From Sutcliffiella halmapala (GTDB lineage Bacteria; Bacillota; Bacilli; Bacillales; Bacillaceae_I), in the NCBI RefSeq assembly GCF_002019665.1, contig NZ_KV917375.1, positions 1,989,175 to 2,053,174 of the forward strand: a DNA stretch of 64,000 bases. Direction: 5' to 3'. Positions 9,300-19,127 of this stretch are shown here, in pieces (the first letter of the stretch is position 1; the number at the start of each line of letters is the position of its first letter). The notes beneath the pieces are model-generated. The model was not told where the DNA came from. It saw nothing but the letters and a program-made list of their open reading frames with translations, and made no database searches. Both the position numbers and the translations under genes were made by a program.

Positions 9300-9886
9300 T
9301 TAATCTTATTTGGGTTGCTATGACAATCATTGGAATAGTATTTGCAATGATTAATGGCACGATGGATAAGGTGAATGAAGCCATTTTCCTTGGAGCGAAA
9401 GAGGGCGTCACCATCTGTATCGGATTTATTAGTATTTTAGTATTTTGGTTAGGTTTGATGAGAATTGCTCAAGAAGCAGGGCTATTAGAAAAATTAGCTA
9501 TTTTATTCAGACCCTTTATGAAATGGATTTTTCCAGAGGTACCACCAGATCATCCTGCAATGGGGTATATGTTATCTAATATGATCGCTAATATGTTTGG
9601 ACTTGGAAATGCAGCTACACCAATGGGTATTAAGGCGATGGAGCAATTAAGGGCGCTTAACGGAGGTACGGTGGAAGCGAGTCGTTCTATGGTGACATTT
9701 CTAGCAATTAATACAGCAAGTATTACACTTATACCAACTACAGTCATCGCAATAAGAATGACGTATGAGTCGGCAGCCCCTACGGAAATTGTAGGCCCGA
9801 CGTTAGTTGCGACAACTTGCTCGGCAATTGCTGCCATTCTCATAGACCGCTTTTTCTATTATCGAAGAATGGCTAGAAGGAGGTAG
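9296..9886 (+). CDS. spmA: Spore maturation protein A
   Basis: Integral membrane protein of the nucleoside-recognition/Gate family, 196 aa, needed with SpmB for full dehydration of the spore core. Several membrane helices are visible, including IWVAMTIIGIVFAMI at the N-terminus and VTICIGFISILVFWLGLM. The family signature NMIANMFGLGNAATPMG lies near residue 95. It overlaps dacB by four bases and precedes spmB by 11 bp, so all three are co-expressed in the mother cell. The transported or sensed molecule is unknown. Confidence 0.95.
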   Translation: MINLIWVAMTIIGIVFAMINGTMDKVNEAIFLGAKEGVTICIGFISILVFWLGLMRIAQEAGLLEKLAILFRPFMKWIFPEVPPDHPAMGYMLSNMIANMFGLGNAATPMGIKAMEQLRALNGGTVEASRSMVTFLAINTASITLIPTTVIAIRMTYESAAPTEIVGPTLVATTCSAIAAILIDRFFYYRRMARRR

Positions 9887-9897
9887 GATATTAAGGT

Positions 9898-10431
9898 ATG
9901 CAGTTTATTTCTCTTATTTCACTCTGGTTAATTCCTTTTATGATAGGATTTATCCTCCTTTATGGGACATTTAAAAAAGTACCGACCTACGAAACGTTTG
10001 TGGAAGGTGGAAAGGAAGGCATAAAGATTGCGATTTCTATTATTCCATTTCTAGTAGGAATGCTAGTAGCAATTTCAATCTTTCGAGCTTCAGGTGCACT
10101 AGACTTTTTAGTAGAATTATTACGTCCTGCTATGCAAGCGATAGGTGTGCCTGCTGAGATTGTTCCGCTAGCTCTCATTCGACCAATCTCAGGTACAGCA
10201 GCACTTGGTATGACTACGGATATGATTGCCACATACGGGCCCGACTCCTTTATGGGCCGGTTAGCCTCAATTTTGCAAGGAAGCACCGATACGACTTTAT
10301 ATGTCCTTACTGTTTATTTTGGTGCAGTAGGAATTAAGAAGATGGGAGATGCCTTAAAGGTAGGTTTACTTGCAGATGTTGTGGGGATTGCAGTTTCCAT
10401 TTTGGTCGTGACTTTTTTCTTTGGCTTATAA
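9898..10431 (+). CDS. spmB: Spore maturation protein B
   Basis: Second Gate-family membrane protein of the spm pair, 177 aa. The N-terminal helix (SLWLIPFMIGFILLYGTF) is followed by TYETFVEGGKEGIKIAI and the signature ALIRPISGTAALGMTTD. The C-terminal helix VVGIAVSILVVTFFF ends the protein. In B. subtilis, spmA or spmB mutants make spores with a less dehydrated core. AGAAGGAGGTAG at the end of spmA is its ribosome binding site. A strong hairpin follows directly. Confidence 0.95.
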   Translation: MQFISLISLWLIPFMIGFILLYGTFKKVPTYETFVEGGKEGIKIAISIIPFLVGMLVAISIFRASGALDFLVELLRPAMQAIGVPAEIVPLALIRPISGTAALGMTTDMIATYGPDSFMGRLASILQGSTDTTLYVLTVYFGAVGIKKMGDALKVGLLADVVGIAVSILVVTFFFGL

Positions 10432-10441
10432 AAACAGTTAG

Positions 10442-10492
10442 GGGGTCTGGCCCCATTTGGGTAATTTGCCCAAATGGGGCCAGACCCCTTTT
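10442..10492 (+). terminator. Long perfect hairpin / terminator after spmB
   Basis: A perfect 20-bp stem (10442-10461 with 10469-10488), beginning GGGGTCTGGCCCC, with a 7-base loop and a short T run. It is longer and more GC-rich than the other terminators here. Confidence 0.85.
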
Positions 10493-10624
10493 ATATAATT
10501 TTCCTTCCTATTTTAAAAATAGTATGGGTATAATTAGAGTTTGTGAACAATGGGAATAATAAAGGTATAGAAATCTTGGCTTTTCCTTGTAAAGTCAGGT
10601 AAGATGTTGAATGAGGTGAAAGAA

Positions 10625-11353
10625 ATGGAACGGTTACAAAAAGTTATTGCACATGCAGGTATTGCATCTAGAAGAAAAGCAGAAGAATTAATTCAAGAAG
10701 GTAAAGTTAGGGTAAATGGGAAAGTAATCAAAGAGCTTGGGGTCAAAGTATCCCCTCATGATAAAATAGAAGTGCAAGGTGTTCCTGTTGAAAGAGAGGA
10801 ACCGGTATATTTTGTTCTTTATAAACCTAGAGGTGTCATATCAAGTGTTAGTGATGACAAAGGAAGAAAAGTAGTAACAGACTTTTTCCCTTTTATTACG
10901 GAACGTATCTATCCCGTTGGACGTTTAGACTATGATACATCTGGTCTTTTGATCATGACAAATGATGGGGATTTCGCAAATAACTTGATGCATCCAACCT
11001 CGGAGGTTGAAAAAGTATATGTTGCGAAAGTAAAAGGTATCCCTTCAAGAGAAGCTATCCGTAGCCTAGAGCGTGGAATAAAGCTAGAGGATGGAAAAAC
11101 AGCTCCTGCAAAAATCAAGATGATTTCTATGGAGAAAACAAAACAAACTGCTATTTTTGAAGTGATCATTCATGAGGGAAGAAATCGCCAAGTTCGTAGA
11201 ATGTTCGAGGCAATCGGCCATCCCGTAATGAAGTTAAAAAGAGAACGCTATGGCTTCTTAACACTTCAAGGTTTACAAGCAGGTGAAGCAAGAGAGTTAA
11301 CTCCGCATGAGGTGAAACAATTACGTGTGATGGCTACTAAGCCAAAGAAATAG
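10625..11353 (+). CDS. rluB: 23S rRNA pseudouridine synthase RluB
   Basis: Isomerises a uridine in domain V of 23S rRNA (the RluB/E/F class). The 242-aa protein has an N-terminal S4 RNA-binding domain (LQKVIAHAGIASRRKAEELI to about residue 60). The catalytic domain follows, with the active-site Asp in GRLDYDTSGLLIMTNDG and the EGRNRQVRRMFEAIG motif. ATG 10604 is in frame upstream, but GAGGTGA at 10613-10619 serves ATG 10625 and the family starts MERLQKVI. It stands alone between spmB and resA. Confidence 0.95.
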   Translation: MERLQKVIAHAGIASRRKAEELIQEGKVRVNGKVIKELGVKVSPHDKIEVQGVPVEREEPVYFVLYKPRGVISSVSDDKGRKVVTDFFPFITERIYPVGRLDYDTSGLLIMTNDGDFANNLMHPTSEVEKVYVAKVKGIPSREAIRSLERGIKLEDGKTAPAKIKMISMEKTKQTAIFEVIIHEGRNRQVRRMFEAIGHPVMKLKRERYGFLTLQGLQAGEARELTPHEVKQLRVMATKPKK

Positions 11354-11542
11354 TAGAAAAGCTGCATAAGCGGAGGTGGAGATATCCGCTTCCGCTTTAC
11401 TGATTTTTTTGGACAGAAAGAGCGGACTCTGCTTTTCTAGTGTTCACATAAGGTTCATAATCTGTTTACTGTGGGAAAAGTGGTAAGTGATATAATAGCA
11501 AAGATGAATGATGATGACTTAGATATAGGAGAGTTTTGAAGA

Positions 11543-12073
11543 ATGAGTAAAAAGAACCGTTTAGTTATGCGTACAGCGATTCTGCTTCTCCTGTTATCCG
11601 CTATCGGGTATACGTTATACACGAATTTTTTTACAACAAAAGAGTTGGTGAGTGTGGGAGATCAGGCTCCAAACTTTGTCTTAACTGATCTACAAGGTAA
11701 TGAGGTAATGTTATCAGACTTAAAAGGCAAGGGTGTTTTTTTAAACTTTTGGGGTACATGGTGTAAGCCGTGTGAGCGTGAAATGCCGTATATGGAAAAT
11801 CAATATCGAGTGTTTAAAGACCAAGGTGTAGAAATATTAGCAGTGAATATTCAAGAAACGAATGTAGCTGTGGAACGATTTAAAAATCGATATGGGTTAA
11901 CATTTCCAATATTATTAGACAAAAACGACCAAGTAAGACAAGCATATGGGATTGTTCCTTTACCGACAACAATTTTAATTGATGAAAATGGAAAAATACT
12001 AAAAAAAGATTCTGGGCAACTAACAGAAGCAAAAGTGAAGGAATACATGGAAATGATCAAACCGAAACAATAG
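11543..12073 (+). CDS. resA: Thiol-disulfide oxidoreductase ResA
   Basis: Membrane-anchored thioredoxin that reduces the CXXCH cysteines of apocytochrome c outside the membrane before haem attachment. An N-terminal anchor (AILLLLLSAIGYTLYTNFF) is followed by a thioredoxin fold with WCKPC (Cys74, Cys77). cis-Pro is in VPLPTTILID. The length of 176 aa is typical. A TATAAT box at 11491-11496 lies 46 bp upstream without a good -35, as expected for a ResD-activated promoter, though this is inference. It is followed closely by resB and resC. Confidence 0.95.
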   Translation: MSKKNRLVMRTAILLLLLSAIGYTLYTNFFTTKELVSVGDQAPNFVLTDLQGNEVMLSDLKGKGVFLNFWGTWCKPCEREMPYMENQYRVFKDQGVEILAVNIQETNVAVERFKNRYGLTFPILLDKNDQVRQAYGIVPLPTTILIDENGKILKKDSGQLTEAKVKEYMEMIKPKQ

Positions 12074-12085
12074 GGAGTTTTACGA

Positions 12086-13729
12086 ATGAAGGAAATAAAA
12101 TGTGAGTGCGGACATCTTAATCCAGAAGGCACCATTTTATGTGAAGCATGTGGGAAGCCTACCGAGAATGATACAGGTAAAGAAAAACTACTAGACATGC
12201 GGTATGAAGGTAGTGCAAGACGATCCCAAACCTATAATAAAACTATTGTAGATAAAATTTGGAATTTCTTCTCTTCAGTGAAAGTGGGAGTTTGGATTAT
12301 TGTTATCTTGTTGATTGCATCTGCCTTTGGTACACTTTTTCCACAAGAAGCGTATATTCCCCCAACTTCCAACGCTAGTACATATTATGCAGAAGAATAC
12401 GGATTCGCCGGAAAAATGTATTATCAGTTAGGGTTTCATAATCTTTATGGATCATGGTGGTACATGCTTTTAATTGCAGCACTTGGAATATCGCTAGTAA
12501 TAGCAAGCTTAGACCGCTTTGTTCCACTCTATAAATCATTAAAAACGCAAAAAGTAACGAGACATGATAGTTTTCTAAAACGCCAGCGTGTGTTTGGACA
12601 GACAACTGTAACTGAATCAATGTCAGAACTAGATAAAGTTAAAGAGGGTCTTTCAAAAAGACATTATAAAATTAGAGAAGAGAATGGAAATATACTAGCG
12701 GAAAAATACCGTTTTTCCCGCTGGGGTCCTTATGTGAACCATATTGGATTGATTATCTTTTTATTAGGTGCTATGCTACGGTTTTTCCCTGGAATGTATG
12801 TGGACGAGGTAGTATGGGTCCGTGAAGGGGAAACACGTCCAGTACCGGGTACGGATGGTCAATATTTTTTAAAAAGTGAAGACTTCATTTTCGAGTCATA
12901 TACAAGCGATTCTGCTAATGAAGTGTTTGAGTCTGCTATTTCTAGAGCTGGGGAAGGGGCAATTGCAAGTAACTTCCAAACCAATGCGATTCTTTTTGAA
13001 AGAAAAGGTGAAATCGTTCATGGAGCAGAGCCAGAATTAGAAGAAGTAAAGAAACATGCCATTAAAGTCAATCAACCTTTGAAGTATGACTCTTTTGCCT
13101 ATTATCAAGTGGATTATAAACTAAATGAATTTAGTGCGATGTCCTTTAATTTTGTAAACAAGGAAACTGAAGAAAACTTTGGTACGATTAAAGTGGATTT
13201 GTTAAACCCGGATTCAATCTATGAATTGGGGAATGGACACTCTGTAGAGCTAATAAGTTATTTTCCAGACTTTGTGTTAGATAATGGCGAACCGACAACT
13301 AAATCGAGAATTCCAGATAATCCTGCTTTTGTTTTCCGTATGGTGACACCAGAGAAACCTGATGGAGAAATTAGTTTAGTGGCAATCCAACAAAACATTG
13401 AACCCAACGGTACAAACGAAAACAAAATGACTTTTGCTGGTATAGAAACGAGGAATGTTTCCGGTCTGACAGTTCGAAAGGATCACACCCTTTGGTTATT
13501 AGGTCTCGGTGGTACAATCTTTATGATAGGTGTTATCCAGGGGATGTATTGGAATCACCGCCGTGTATGGGTGCAAGTAAAAGGAAATGAAATTTGGGTT
13601 GCAGGCCATACTAATAAAAACTGGTTTGGACTAAAACATGATATTAATAAAGCTCTTCAAGGAACTTCTATTGAAATTCCAGTTGATCAAGTAGAAGATG
13701 ATAAAGAAATCAAGAAAGTGGAAGAATAG
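12086..13729 (+). CDS. resB: Cytochrome c biogenesis protein ResB
   Basis: With ResC forms the system II haem exporter and cytochrome c synthase. The 547-aa protein begins with a small zinc-ribbon-like segment ([20 protein letters not shown]) on the cytoplasmic side. Membrane spans follow at about residues 67-85, 130-147 and 213-230, then a large extracytoplasmic domain and a C-terminal span ([20 protein letters not shown]). It lies 12 bp after resA and 11 bp before resC, so the three are one transcript. Confidence 0.94.
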   Translation: MKEIKCECGHLNPEGTILCEACGKPTENDTGKEKLLDMRYEGSARRSQTYNKTIVDKIWNFFSSVKVGVWIIVILLIASAFGTLFPQEAYIPPTSNASTYYAEEYGFAGKMYYQLGFHNLYGSWWYMLLIAALGISLVIASLDRFVPLYKSLKTQKVTRHDSFLKRQRVFGQTTVTESMSELDKVKEGLSKRHYKIREENGNILAEKYRFSRWGPYVNHIGLIIFLLGAMLRFFPGMYVDEVVWVREGETRPVPGTDGQYFLKSEDFIFESYTSDSANEVFESAISRAGEGAIASNFQTNAILFERKGEIVHGAEPELEEVKKHAIKVNQPLKYDSFAYYQVDYKLNEFSAMSFNFVNKETEENFGTIKVDLLNPDSIYELGNGHSVELISYFPDFVLDNGEPTTKSRIPDNPAFVFRMVTPEKPDGEISLVAIQQNIEPNGTNENKMTFAGIETRNVSGLTVRKDHTLWLLGLGGTIFMIGVIQGMYWNHRRVWVQVKGNEIWVAGHTNKNWFGLKHDINKALQGTSIEIPVDQVEDDKEIKKVEE

Positions 13730-13740
13730 GAGGCTCACTT

Positions 13741-14904
13741 ATGGCGCAGCTTAGTGGTAACTTGCTTTACACTGCATTTATCCTATATTTAATAGGAACC
13801 GCCTTTTTTGGCGGAGCGATCCGTGCTAAGAAGGGGAATAAAGCAGCATTAATAGGAATTTCACTCACTATTTTGGGGTTTGTTGCCCAATTAGGATACT
13901 TTATTACACGTTGGATTGCAGGTGGTCATGCACCGCTTAGTAACTTATTTGAATTCACGACGTTTTTTGGGATGATGTTAGTATTAGCATTTATCGTTAT
14001 ATATTTCATCTATAAAACTAGTACGCTTGGTGTTTTTACTTTACCAATTGCTTTACTATTGATTGCTTATGCAAGTATGTTTCCGAGAGATATTGCCCCA
14101 TTGATTCCAGCATTGCAAAGTCACTGGCTTGCAATCCATGTTTCAACAGTGGCACTTGGTATTGCTATCCTGTCTGTCAGTTTTGCTGCAGGCTTGATTT
14201 ATCTAGTGAAAGTGGTAGATTATAGTAAAAAAGGTCAAAAGCCTTTTTGGATAGAGTTTACACTTTACACGCTCATCTGCTTCTTAGGCTATATTTTCCT
14301 CTCCATTGGCTTTGGAGCTGCAAATTATGAAGCAGAATTCGCTTATGTGAATAAACAGGGGGCACCTGCGAATGTTGAGTATCATCTACCAGCATTAGTT
14401 GGCCCAAACCAAGGTGAACTATTAACAGACAATAGAATGGATGCGTGGATTAATTTACCAGCAGTTGTTAATACTTTGAAATTAAATACAGTTATTTGGT
14501 CACTTTTTGCAGGCCTATTTTTATATGGATTATTCCGTCTGATTTTACGAAAACCAATCGGTAAAGCTTTAAAGCCAGTAGTAAGTAAGGTTAATTTAGA
14601 GCTTGTCGATGAAATCGGTTATCGTGCAGTAACAATTGGATTTCCAGTGTTTACATTAGGTGGCTTAATCTTTGCTGCAATCTGGGCTCAAATAGCTTGG
14701 ACAAGATTCTGGGCTTGGGATCCAAAGGAAGTATGGGCACTTATTACGTGGTTATTTTACGCTGCTTATTTACATTTACGCCTTTCCAAAGGGTGGCAAG
14801 GTGAAAATTCGGCATGGTTAACCTTAATTGGATTTGCTATAATTTTATTTAACCTTATTGGAGTTAATTTAATAATTGCAGGTTTACACTCGTATGCTAT
14901 GTAA
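13741..14904 (+). CDS. resC: Cytochrome c biogenesis protein ResC (CcsA-like)
   Basis: Haem-handling membrane protein of system II, 387 aa with about eight hydrophobic spans. The tryptophan-rich haem-binding segment is [16 protein letters not shown] near the C-terminus, with conserved His in [21 protein letters not shown] and LHLRLSKGW. It follows resB with AGGAGG in between. A hairpin after the stop separates resABC from resDE, although read-through is usual in relatives. Confidence 0.95.
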   Translation: MAQLSGNLLYTAFILYLIGTAFFGGAIRAKKGNKAALIGISLTILGFVAQLGYFITRWIAGGHAPLSNLFEFTTFFGMMLVLAFIVIYFIYKTSTLGVFTLPIALLLIAYASMFPRDIAPLIPALQSHWLAIHVSTVALGIAILSVSFAAGLIYLVKVVDYSKKGQKPFWIEFTLYTLICFLGYIFLSIGFGAANYEAEFAYVNKQGAPANVEYHLPALVGPNQGELLTDNRMDAWINLPAVVNTLKLNTVIWSLFAGLFLYGLFRLILRKPIGKALKPVVSKVNLELVDEIGYRAVTIGFPVFTLGGLIFAAIWAQIAWTRFWAWDPKEVWALITWLFYAAYLHLRLSKGWQGENSAWLTLIGFAIILFNLIGVNLIIAGLHSYAM

Positions 14905-14915
14905 CGTTGAATAAT

Positions 14916-14946
14916 GAGCCTTCACAGAAATTGTGAGGGCTTTTCT
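14916..14946 (+). terminator. Terminator between resC and resD
   Basis: AGCCTTCACA pairs with TGTGAGGGCT (one mismatch) over GAAAT and is followed by TTTTC. It probably attenuates transcription into resDE. Confidence 0.75.
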
Positions 14947-14979
14947 TACAGAACTATGTGATTAACAGGAGGGTTTTCA

Positions 14980-15699
14980 ATGGAAAAAGACGTGAAAATA
15001 CTAGTGGTGGATGATGAAGATCGCATTAGAAGATTATTAAGAATGTATCTAGAACGTGAAAACTATACGATTGAAGAGGCAGATAATGGATATCTAGCTT
15101 TAGAACTTGCGCTAGAAAAAGAATATGATGTTATTCTCCTAGATATAATGATGCCTGGGATGGACGGTATGGAAGTTTGTAAAGAAATAAGAGAAAAGAA
15201 GGCTACTCCAATTATCATGCTGACAGCAAAGGGAGAAGAAACAAACCGCGTGCAAGGCTTTGAAGTAGGAACTGATGATTACATAGTAAAACCCTTTAGT
15301 CCAAGAGAAGTAGTGCTTCGTGTTAAAGCGTTATTAAGACGTTCTTCGACCACGACATTCTTAACAACCGAAACGACTACGAAAGATGTCATTGTATTTC
15401 CGCATCTTACGATTGATAACGATGCACATCGCGTTACATCTGATGGAAAAGAAGTTAATTTGACACCAAAGGAATATGAATTGTTATACTTCCTTGCTAA
15501 ATCCCCTGACAAGGTATTTGACCGCGAGCAATTACTAAAAGAAGTATGGCAATATGAATTCTTTGGAGATCTACGTACTGTGGATACTCATGTCAAAAGG
15601 CTTCGTGAAAAACTTAATAAAGTATCAGAGCCTGCTTCAAAAATGATTGTAACCGTTTGGGGGGTAGGATATAAATTTGAGGTTGGCAGTGAATCATGA
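14980..15699 (+). CDS. resD: Response regulator ResD
   Basis: OmpR-family regulator of aerobic and anaerobic respiration. The 239-aa protein has a receiver domain with acidic pocket VVDDEDR and phospho-acceptor Asp55 in [11 protein letters not shown], then Lys in VKPFSP. The C-terminal winged helix (about 140-235) carries [16 protein letters not shown] and [23 protein letters not shown] precedes the ATG. The stop overlaps the resE start as ATGA, the usual arrangement for the two-component pair. Confidence 0.96.
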   Translation: MEKDVKILVVDDEDRIRRLLRMYLERENYTIEEADNGYLALELALEKEYDVILLDIMMPGMDGMEVCKEIREKKATPIIMLTAKGEETNRVQGFEVGTDDYIVKPFSPREVVLRVKALLRRSSTTTFLTTETTTKDVIVFPHLTIDNDAHRVTSDGKEVNLTPKEYELLYFLAKSPDKVFDREQLLKEVWQYEFFGDLRTVDTHVKRLREKLNKVSEPASKMIVTVWGVGYKFEVGSES

Positions 15700-17465
15700 T
15701 TTGGAAAAGTGTCGTTGGTAAGCTTTGGCTTACCATTTTACTTTTAGTTTCCTTTGTATTATTTGTTTTAACAATTCTCCTGCTAGAATTTTTCGAGAAT
15801 TACCATGTGAAAGAAGCGGAAAATGAATTAACAAAGGATGCAAAAAAAATTGCTCTCATCCTCGAACAGCATGCAGATCATGAACAATCTAAATTGATTG
15901 CATGGGAGCTTGTTGATGAATCGACACGAGTTGTAATATTTTCGGATAAAGCGGACTATTCGCATTCACCAAGCAAAACTCTTGAACATCTTCCAGCATC
16001 ATTTTTCTTAGATGACCCACAATTGTCCTTAGTATTTGAGGACCAACCTATGGTTACAAAAAAAACATATCTGCCGGATATAAATACGACAGCTGATATG
16101 TATGGAGAAGTGATGGTAGTTGGAATTCCACTTCATCTAGAAGAAAACAAAGATGGGGCAGTATTCATCTATCAATCATTGCTCGCTATAAAAGAAACAA
16201 CGAAGCAAACAACGAAACTTATTTTACTAGCAGCTGGCTTTGCAATATTTTTAACAACCATTTTTGCCTTCTTCCTATCTACAAGGATCACTGCCCCACT
16301 TCGGAAAATGCGAGAGGCTGCATTTGAAGTAGCACGTGGGAAATTTGATACGAAGCTGCCAATGCTAACGCATGATGAAATTGGCGAATTAGCCATGGCT
16401 TTTAATCAGATGGGAAGACAATTAAAATTTAATATAAATGCCTTAAATCAAGAAAAAGAACATTTGGCCAATATCTTAAGTAGTATGGCAGACGGAGTTA
16501 TCACGCTAAATCGAGATGGTTCCATACTTGTAACCAATCCTCCAGCTGAACGCTTTTTACAAGCATGGTTCTATCAGGAGGGGAATGAAAAAGGTGAAAA
16601 TCTTCCAACTGAAGTGAAGGAGATGTTTCAACGGGCTGTTTCGATAGAAAAAGAGCAAAGTATAGAACTCTCTTATCAAGGAAGAACTTGGGTTATCGTC
16701 ATGAGTCCACTTTATAGCCAAACTACAATCCGTGGAGCAGTGGCGGTTATTCGGGACATGACGGAGGAGAGAAGGCTTGATAAGCTGCGCAAAGACTTCA
16801 TCGCAAATGTGTCGCATGAACTGCGAACTCCGATTTCGATGCTTCAGGGGTATAGTGAGGCAATAGTAGATGACATCGCTGGAACAGATGAAGCGAAAAA
16901 AGAACTAGCATCGGTTATCTATGATGAGTCTTTACGAATGGGAAGACTTGTAAACGACCTGTTGGATCTGGCGAGAATGGAAGCTGGTCATATCTCCTTA
17001 AACTATGAAAAGGCAGATGTGTCGCATTTTGTTGAAAAAATTATTCGCAAATTTCAAGGCCTTTCAAAAGAGAAACATATACATCTTAGCTATAACATGA
17101 CTGGGCAGGGTGAAATAGATTTTGATGTCGATAAGATGGAGCAAGTACTAACAAACCTTGTCGACAATGCTATTCGCCATACGGAACAAGGTGGAGAAAT
17201 TATCATTATCATTAACCTGACAGATCTTGGTGTGAAAATTGATGTGAAGGATTCCGGTCACGGTATACCGGAAGAAGACCTTCCATTTGTTTTTGAAAGA
17301 TTCTATAAGGCAGATAAAGCAAGAACAAGAGGGCGAGCAGGGACAGGATTAGGCTTAGCCATTGTAAAAAATATTATTGAAGCCCATAATGGACATATTT
17401 CCGTTCATTCAAAATGGAACGAAGGTACGACATTTTCACTGTTTATCCCTCGAACGATAGCTTAA
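15696..17465 (+). CDS. resE: Sensor histidine kinase ResE
   Basis: Redox/nitric-oxide-responsive kinase for ResD. The 589-aa protein has two membrane spans (about 10-32 and 174-195) enclosing an extracytoplasmic domain, then HAMP (about 197-250) and a PAS-like region ([18 protein letters not shown]). The DHp domain has phospho-acceptor His374 in [13 protein letters not shown], and the ATPase domain has N box [12 protein letters not shown]1 [19 protein letters not shown] and G2 [16 protein letters not shown]. In B. subtilis sigX follows resE; here 2.4 kb of other material intervenes. Confidence 0.96.
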   Translation: MIWKSVVGKLWLTILLLVSFVLFVLTILLLEFFENYHVKEAENELTKDAKKIALILEQHADHEQSKLIAWELVDESTRVVIFSDKADYSHSPSKTLEHLPASFFLDDPQLSLVFEDQPMVTKKTYLPDINTTADMYGEVMVVGIPLHLEENKDGAVFIYQSLLAIKETTKQTTKLILLAAGFAIFLTTIFAFFLSTRITAPLRKMREAAFEVARGKFDTKLPMLTHDEIGELAMAFNQMGRQLKFNINALNQEKEHLANILSSMADGVITLNRDGSILVTNPPAERFLQAWFYQEGNEKGENLPTEVKEMFQRAVSIEKEQSIELSYQGRTWVIVMSPLYSQTTIRGAVAVIRDMTEERRLDKLRKDFIANVSHELRTPISMLQGYSEAIVDDIAGTDEAKKELASVIYDESLRMGRLVNDLLDLARMEAGHISLNYEKADVSHFVEKIIRKFQGLSKEKHIHLSYNMTGQGEIDFDVDKMEQVLTNLVDNAIRHTEQGGEIIIIINLTDLGVKIDVKDSGHGIPEEDLPFVFERFYKADKARTRGRAGTGLGLAIVKNIIEAHNGHISVHSKWNEGTTFSLFIPRTIA

Positions 17466-17565
17466 AATGTTACTCTTTAGCGAATAATCTTGTTAACTAT
17501 GGAACATTTTCTTGTCATGTTCCAGCAATTTGTGTAATATGGAAAATAGTTAACTGAATAGAAAA

Positions 17566-17750
17566 GTAATTGGTATCACTTCGGTGATTTAAAAGGGAAT
17601 TTGGTGAAAGACCAAAACTGTCCCCGCAACTGTAAATGTGGACGAAATGAGATTACCACTGTATGAGAAGGCTTAATAATAAGGTCTCCATATGGGAAGG
17701 CTCAAAGTAGAGTGAAGCATAAGTCAGTAGACCTGCCAATTACCAAACTA
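17566..17750 (+). promoter_or_regulatory. Cobalamin (B12) riboswitch aptamer
   Basis: The conserved elements are in order: AAAAGGGAA, GGTGAAA followed by CCAAAAC, the B12-box-like core CTGTCCCCGCAACTGT, and the 3' block AAGTCAGTAGACCTGCC at 17721-17737. The outer helix TTGGTA (17570-17575) pairs with TACCAA (17741-17746). An intrinsic terminator follows at 17823. It lies upstream of a lipoprotein and an ECF S component, so cobalamin excess should switch both off. Confidence 0.95.
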
Positions 17751-17822
17751 GTTTCTATGCTTCGGGGGTTGAGTGAGCGAGACGGCTACTTTTGTGTATT
17801 ACTTGTTTTTATAGATGCCGTT

Positions 17823-17862
17823 AAACCTCATCCTCTTTCCAACAGAGGATGAGGTTTTTTAT
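17823..17862 (+). terminator. Expression-platform terminator of the B12 riboswitch
   Basis: A perfect 14-bp stem (AAACCTCATCCTCT with its complement) with a 7-base loop and a T run. It stands between the aptamer and the lipoprotein start, which suggests control by transcription termination. Confidence 0.9.
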
Positions 17863-17966
17863 TGCATTTATTGACCCAGTAGCCACTATTTTTGCTGAAA
17901 ATGGTGGGATGAAGTAACATTCTTGTAGTTAGCTTAAACTATCACGTACATAGGGGAGAAATGACA

Positions 17967-18377
17967 ATGAAAAAGTATTTATTAACACTATTAACAATCT
18001 TCACATTAGCGCTTGCTGGCTGTGCAATTGGTCAGGAAAACACGGAGAATAACCAAAATGCAGGTGAAACTCAAGAAGAACAACAACAGGAGCAAGCAGA
18101 AGTTACTGTTAAACTTACTAAAGATGGAGAAGAAGTGATTAGTGAAGAAACAGTGGAATTTGAAGAAGGCGAATCAATCATGGAAGTGATGGAACGTAAC
18201 TTTGATTTAACTTTAGACGGTGATTTTATCGTTGGAATAGATGGGGTAGAATCTGATACAGAAAATTCTTATTTTTGGACTTATACCGTGAATGAAGAAG
18301 AGGTTATGGTAGGTGCTAAGGAATATATTCTAGAAGCAGACGATGTGGTTCAGTTCAATTATGCAAAGTGGGAATAA
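17967..18377 (+). CDS. Lipoprotein with DUF4430 (transcobalamin-like) domain
   Basis: A 136-aa exported lipoprotein. The signal peptide KKYLLTLLTIFTLALAGC ends in lipobox LAGC (Cys about residue 19), followed by a Gln/Glu-rich linker. The rest matches the pattern of DUF4430, the beta-grasp domain related to the C-terminal domain of transcobalamin and intrinsic factor: FEEGESIMEVMERNFDL, SYFWTYTVNEE and a YILEADDVVQFNYAKW end. GGGGAG serves ATG 17967; an ATG 6 bases earlier is closer than usual to it. Riboswitch control and the adjacent S component suggest capture of cobalamin or a corrinoid. The ligand is inferred. Confidence 0.85.
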   Translation: MKKYLLTLLTIFTLALAGCAIGQENTENNQNAGETQEEQQQEQAEVTVKLTKDGEEVISEETVEFEEGESIMEVMERNFDLTLDGDFIVGIDGVESDTENSYFWTYTVNEEEVMVGAKEYILEADDVVQFNYAKWE

Positions 18378-18380
18378 AAA

Positions 18381-18881
18381 ATGTCTACTAGAAAGATTGC
18401 TCTTTTAGGTGTTTTCATCGCACTATGTGTAGTTGGGAGACTTGCGTTTGTCTCGATTCCGAATGTGCAACCTGTAACGGCAATTATAATTATTTGCTCG
18501 TTCTGGATGGGGCCAATTTCCGGTGTAATTCTTGCTGCCGGCAGTACTTTAGCAACTAATCTAGTGTTAGGAAGTGGCACGTGGACCATTACGCAGATCA
18601 TTGCTTGGTCCACGATTGGAGTCATGAGTGGACTACTAGGGAAATGGTTTAAAAAAACACCAGTCATTATTTTAGCAATCTATGCTGGGGTTTGTGGACT
18701 ATTATACGGCTTTGTCGTATCACTAGAACGTGTTGTTATTGGAAAAATGTTTTGGCCCTATTATTTAGCTGGCTTGCCGTTTGATATTAACCATGCAATC
18801 GGTAATGTTATATTTTTCCTTATTTTATTTCCTATACTAACACGGTTACTTAGGGAAAGAGCGGAATATATGTTGCAATGA
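18381..18881 (+). CDS. ECF transporter S component, probably for cobalamin
   Basis: A 166-aa membrane protein with about five or six hydrophobic segments (IALLGVFIALCVVGRLAF, VQPVTAIIIICSFWMGPISGVIL, IIAWSTIGVMSGLLGKWF). The layout is that of ECF-type substrate-binding components. Its start lies three bases after the lipoprotein stop. No ATPase or EcfT gene lies nearby, so it would use the shared energising module encoded elsewhere. Cobalamin or a precursor is the likely substrate because of the riboswitch; the protein alone does not fix it. Confidence 0.85.
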   Translation: MSTRKIALLGVFIALCVVGRLAFVSIPNVQPVTAIIIICSFWMGPISGVILAAGSTLATNLVLGSGTWTITQIIAWSTIGVMSGLLGKWFKKTPVIILAIYAGVCGLLYGFVVSLERVVIGKMFWPYYLAGLPFDINHAIGNVIFFLILFPILTRLLRERAEYMLQ

Positions 18882-18891
18882 ATGAGAGATG

Positions 18892-18926
18892 AGGGGAAGC
18901 CTGGAAGTTTTGGGCTTCTCTTTTTT
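18892..18926 (+). terminator. Terminator after the B12 uptake cassette
   Basis: GGGGAAGCC pairs with GGGCTTCTC around a short loop and is followed by six T. Confidence 0.75.
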
Positions 18927-19127
18927 ATCCGTTTTTTTTAGGCTTAGATTACACTAGGACATAGAATTTCTAATAAACAGAAGGTGTTTGAGAAGGTTAA
19001 GTAGGAAACATAGGTGGCAAGTAAAGTGTTTTGACTATCGTATTTTCGTAAACTTTGTAGAATACCTATCGTAGTACGGCTCTATAATTTGGATTGTATT
19101 CGTTTATTTAGGTTGTTTAGCTCTGTG

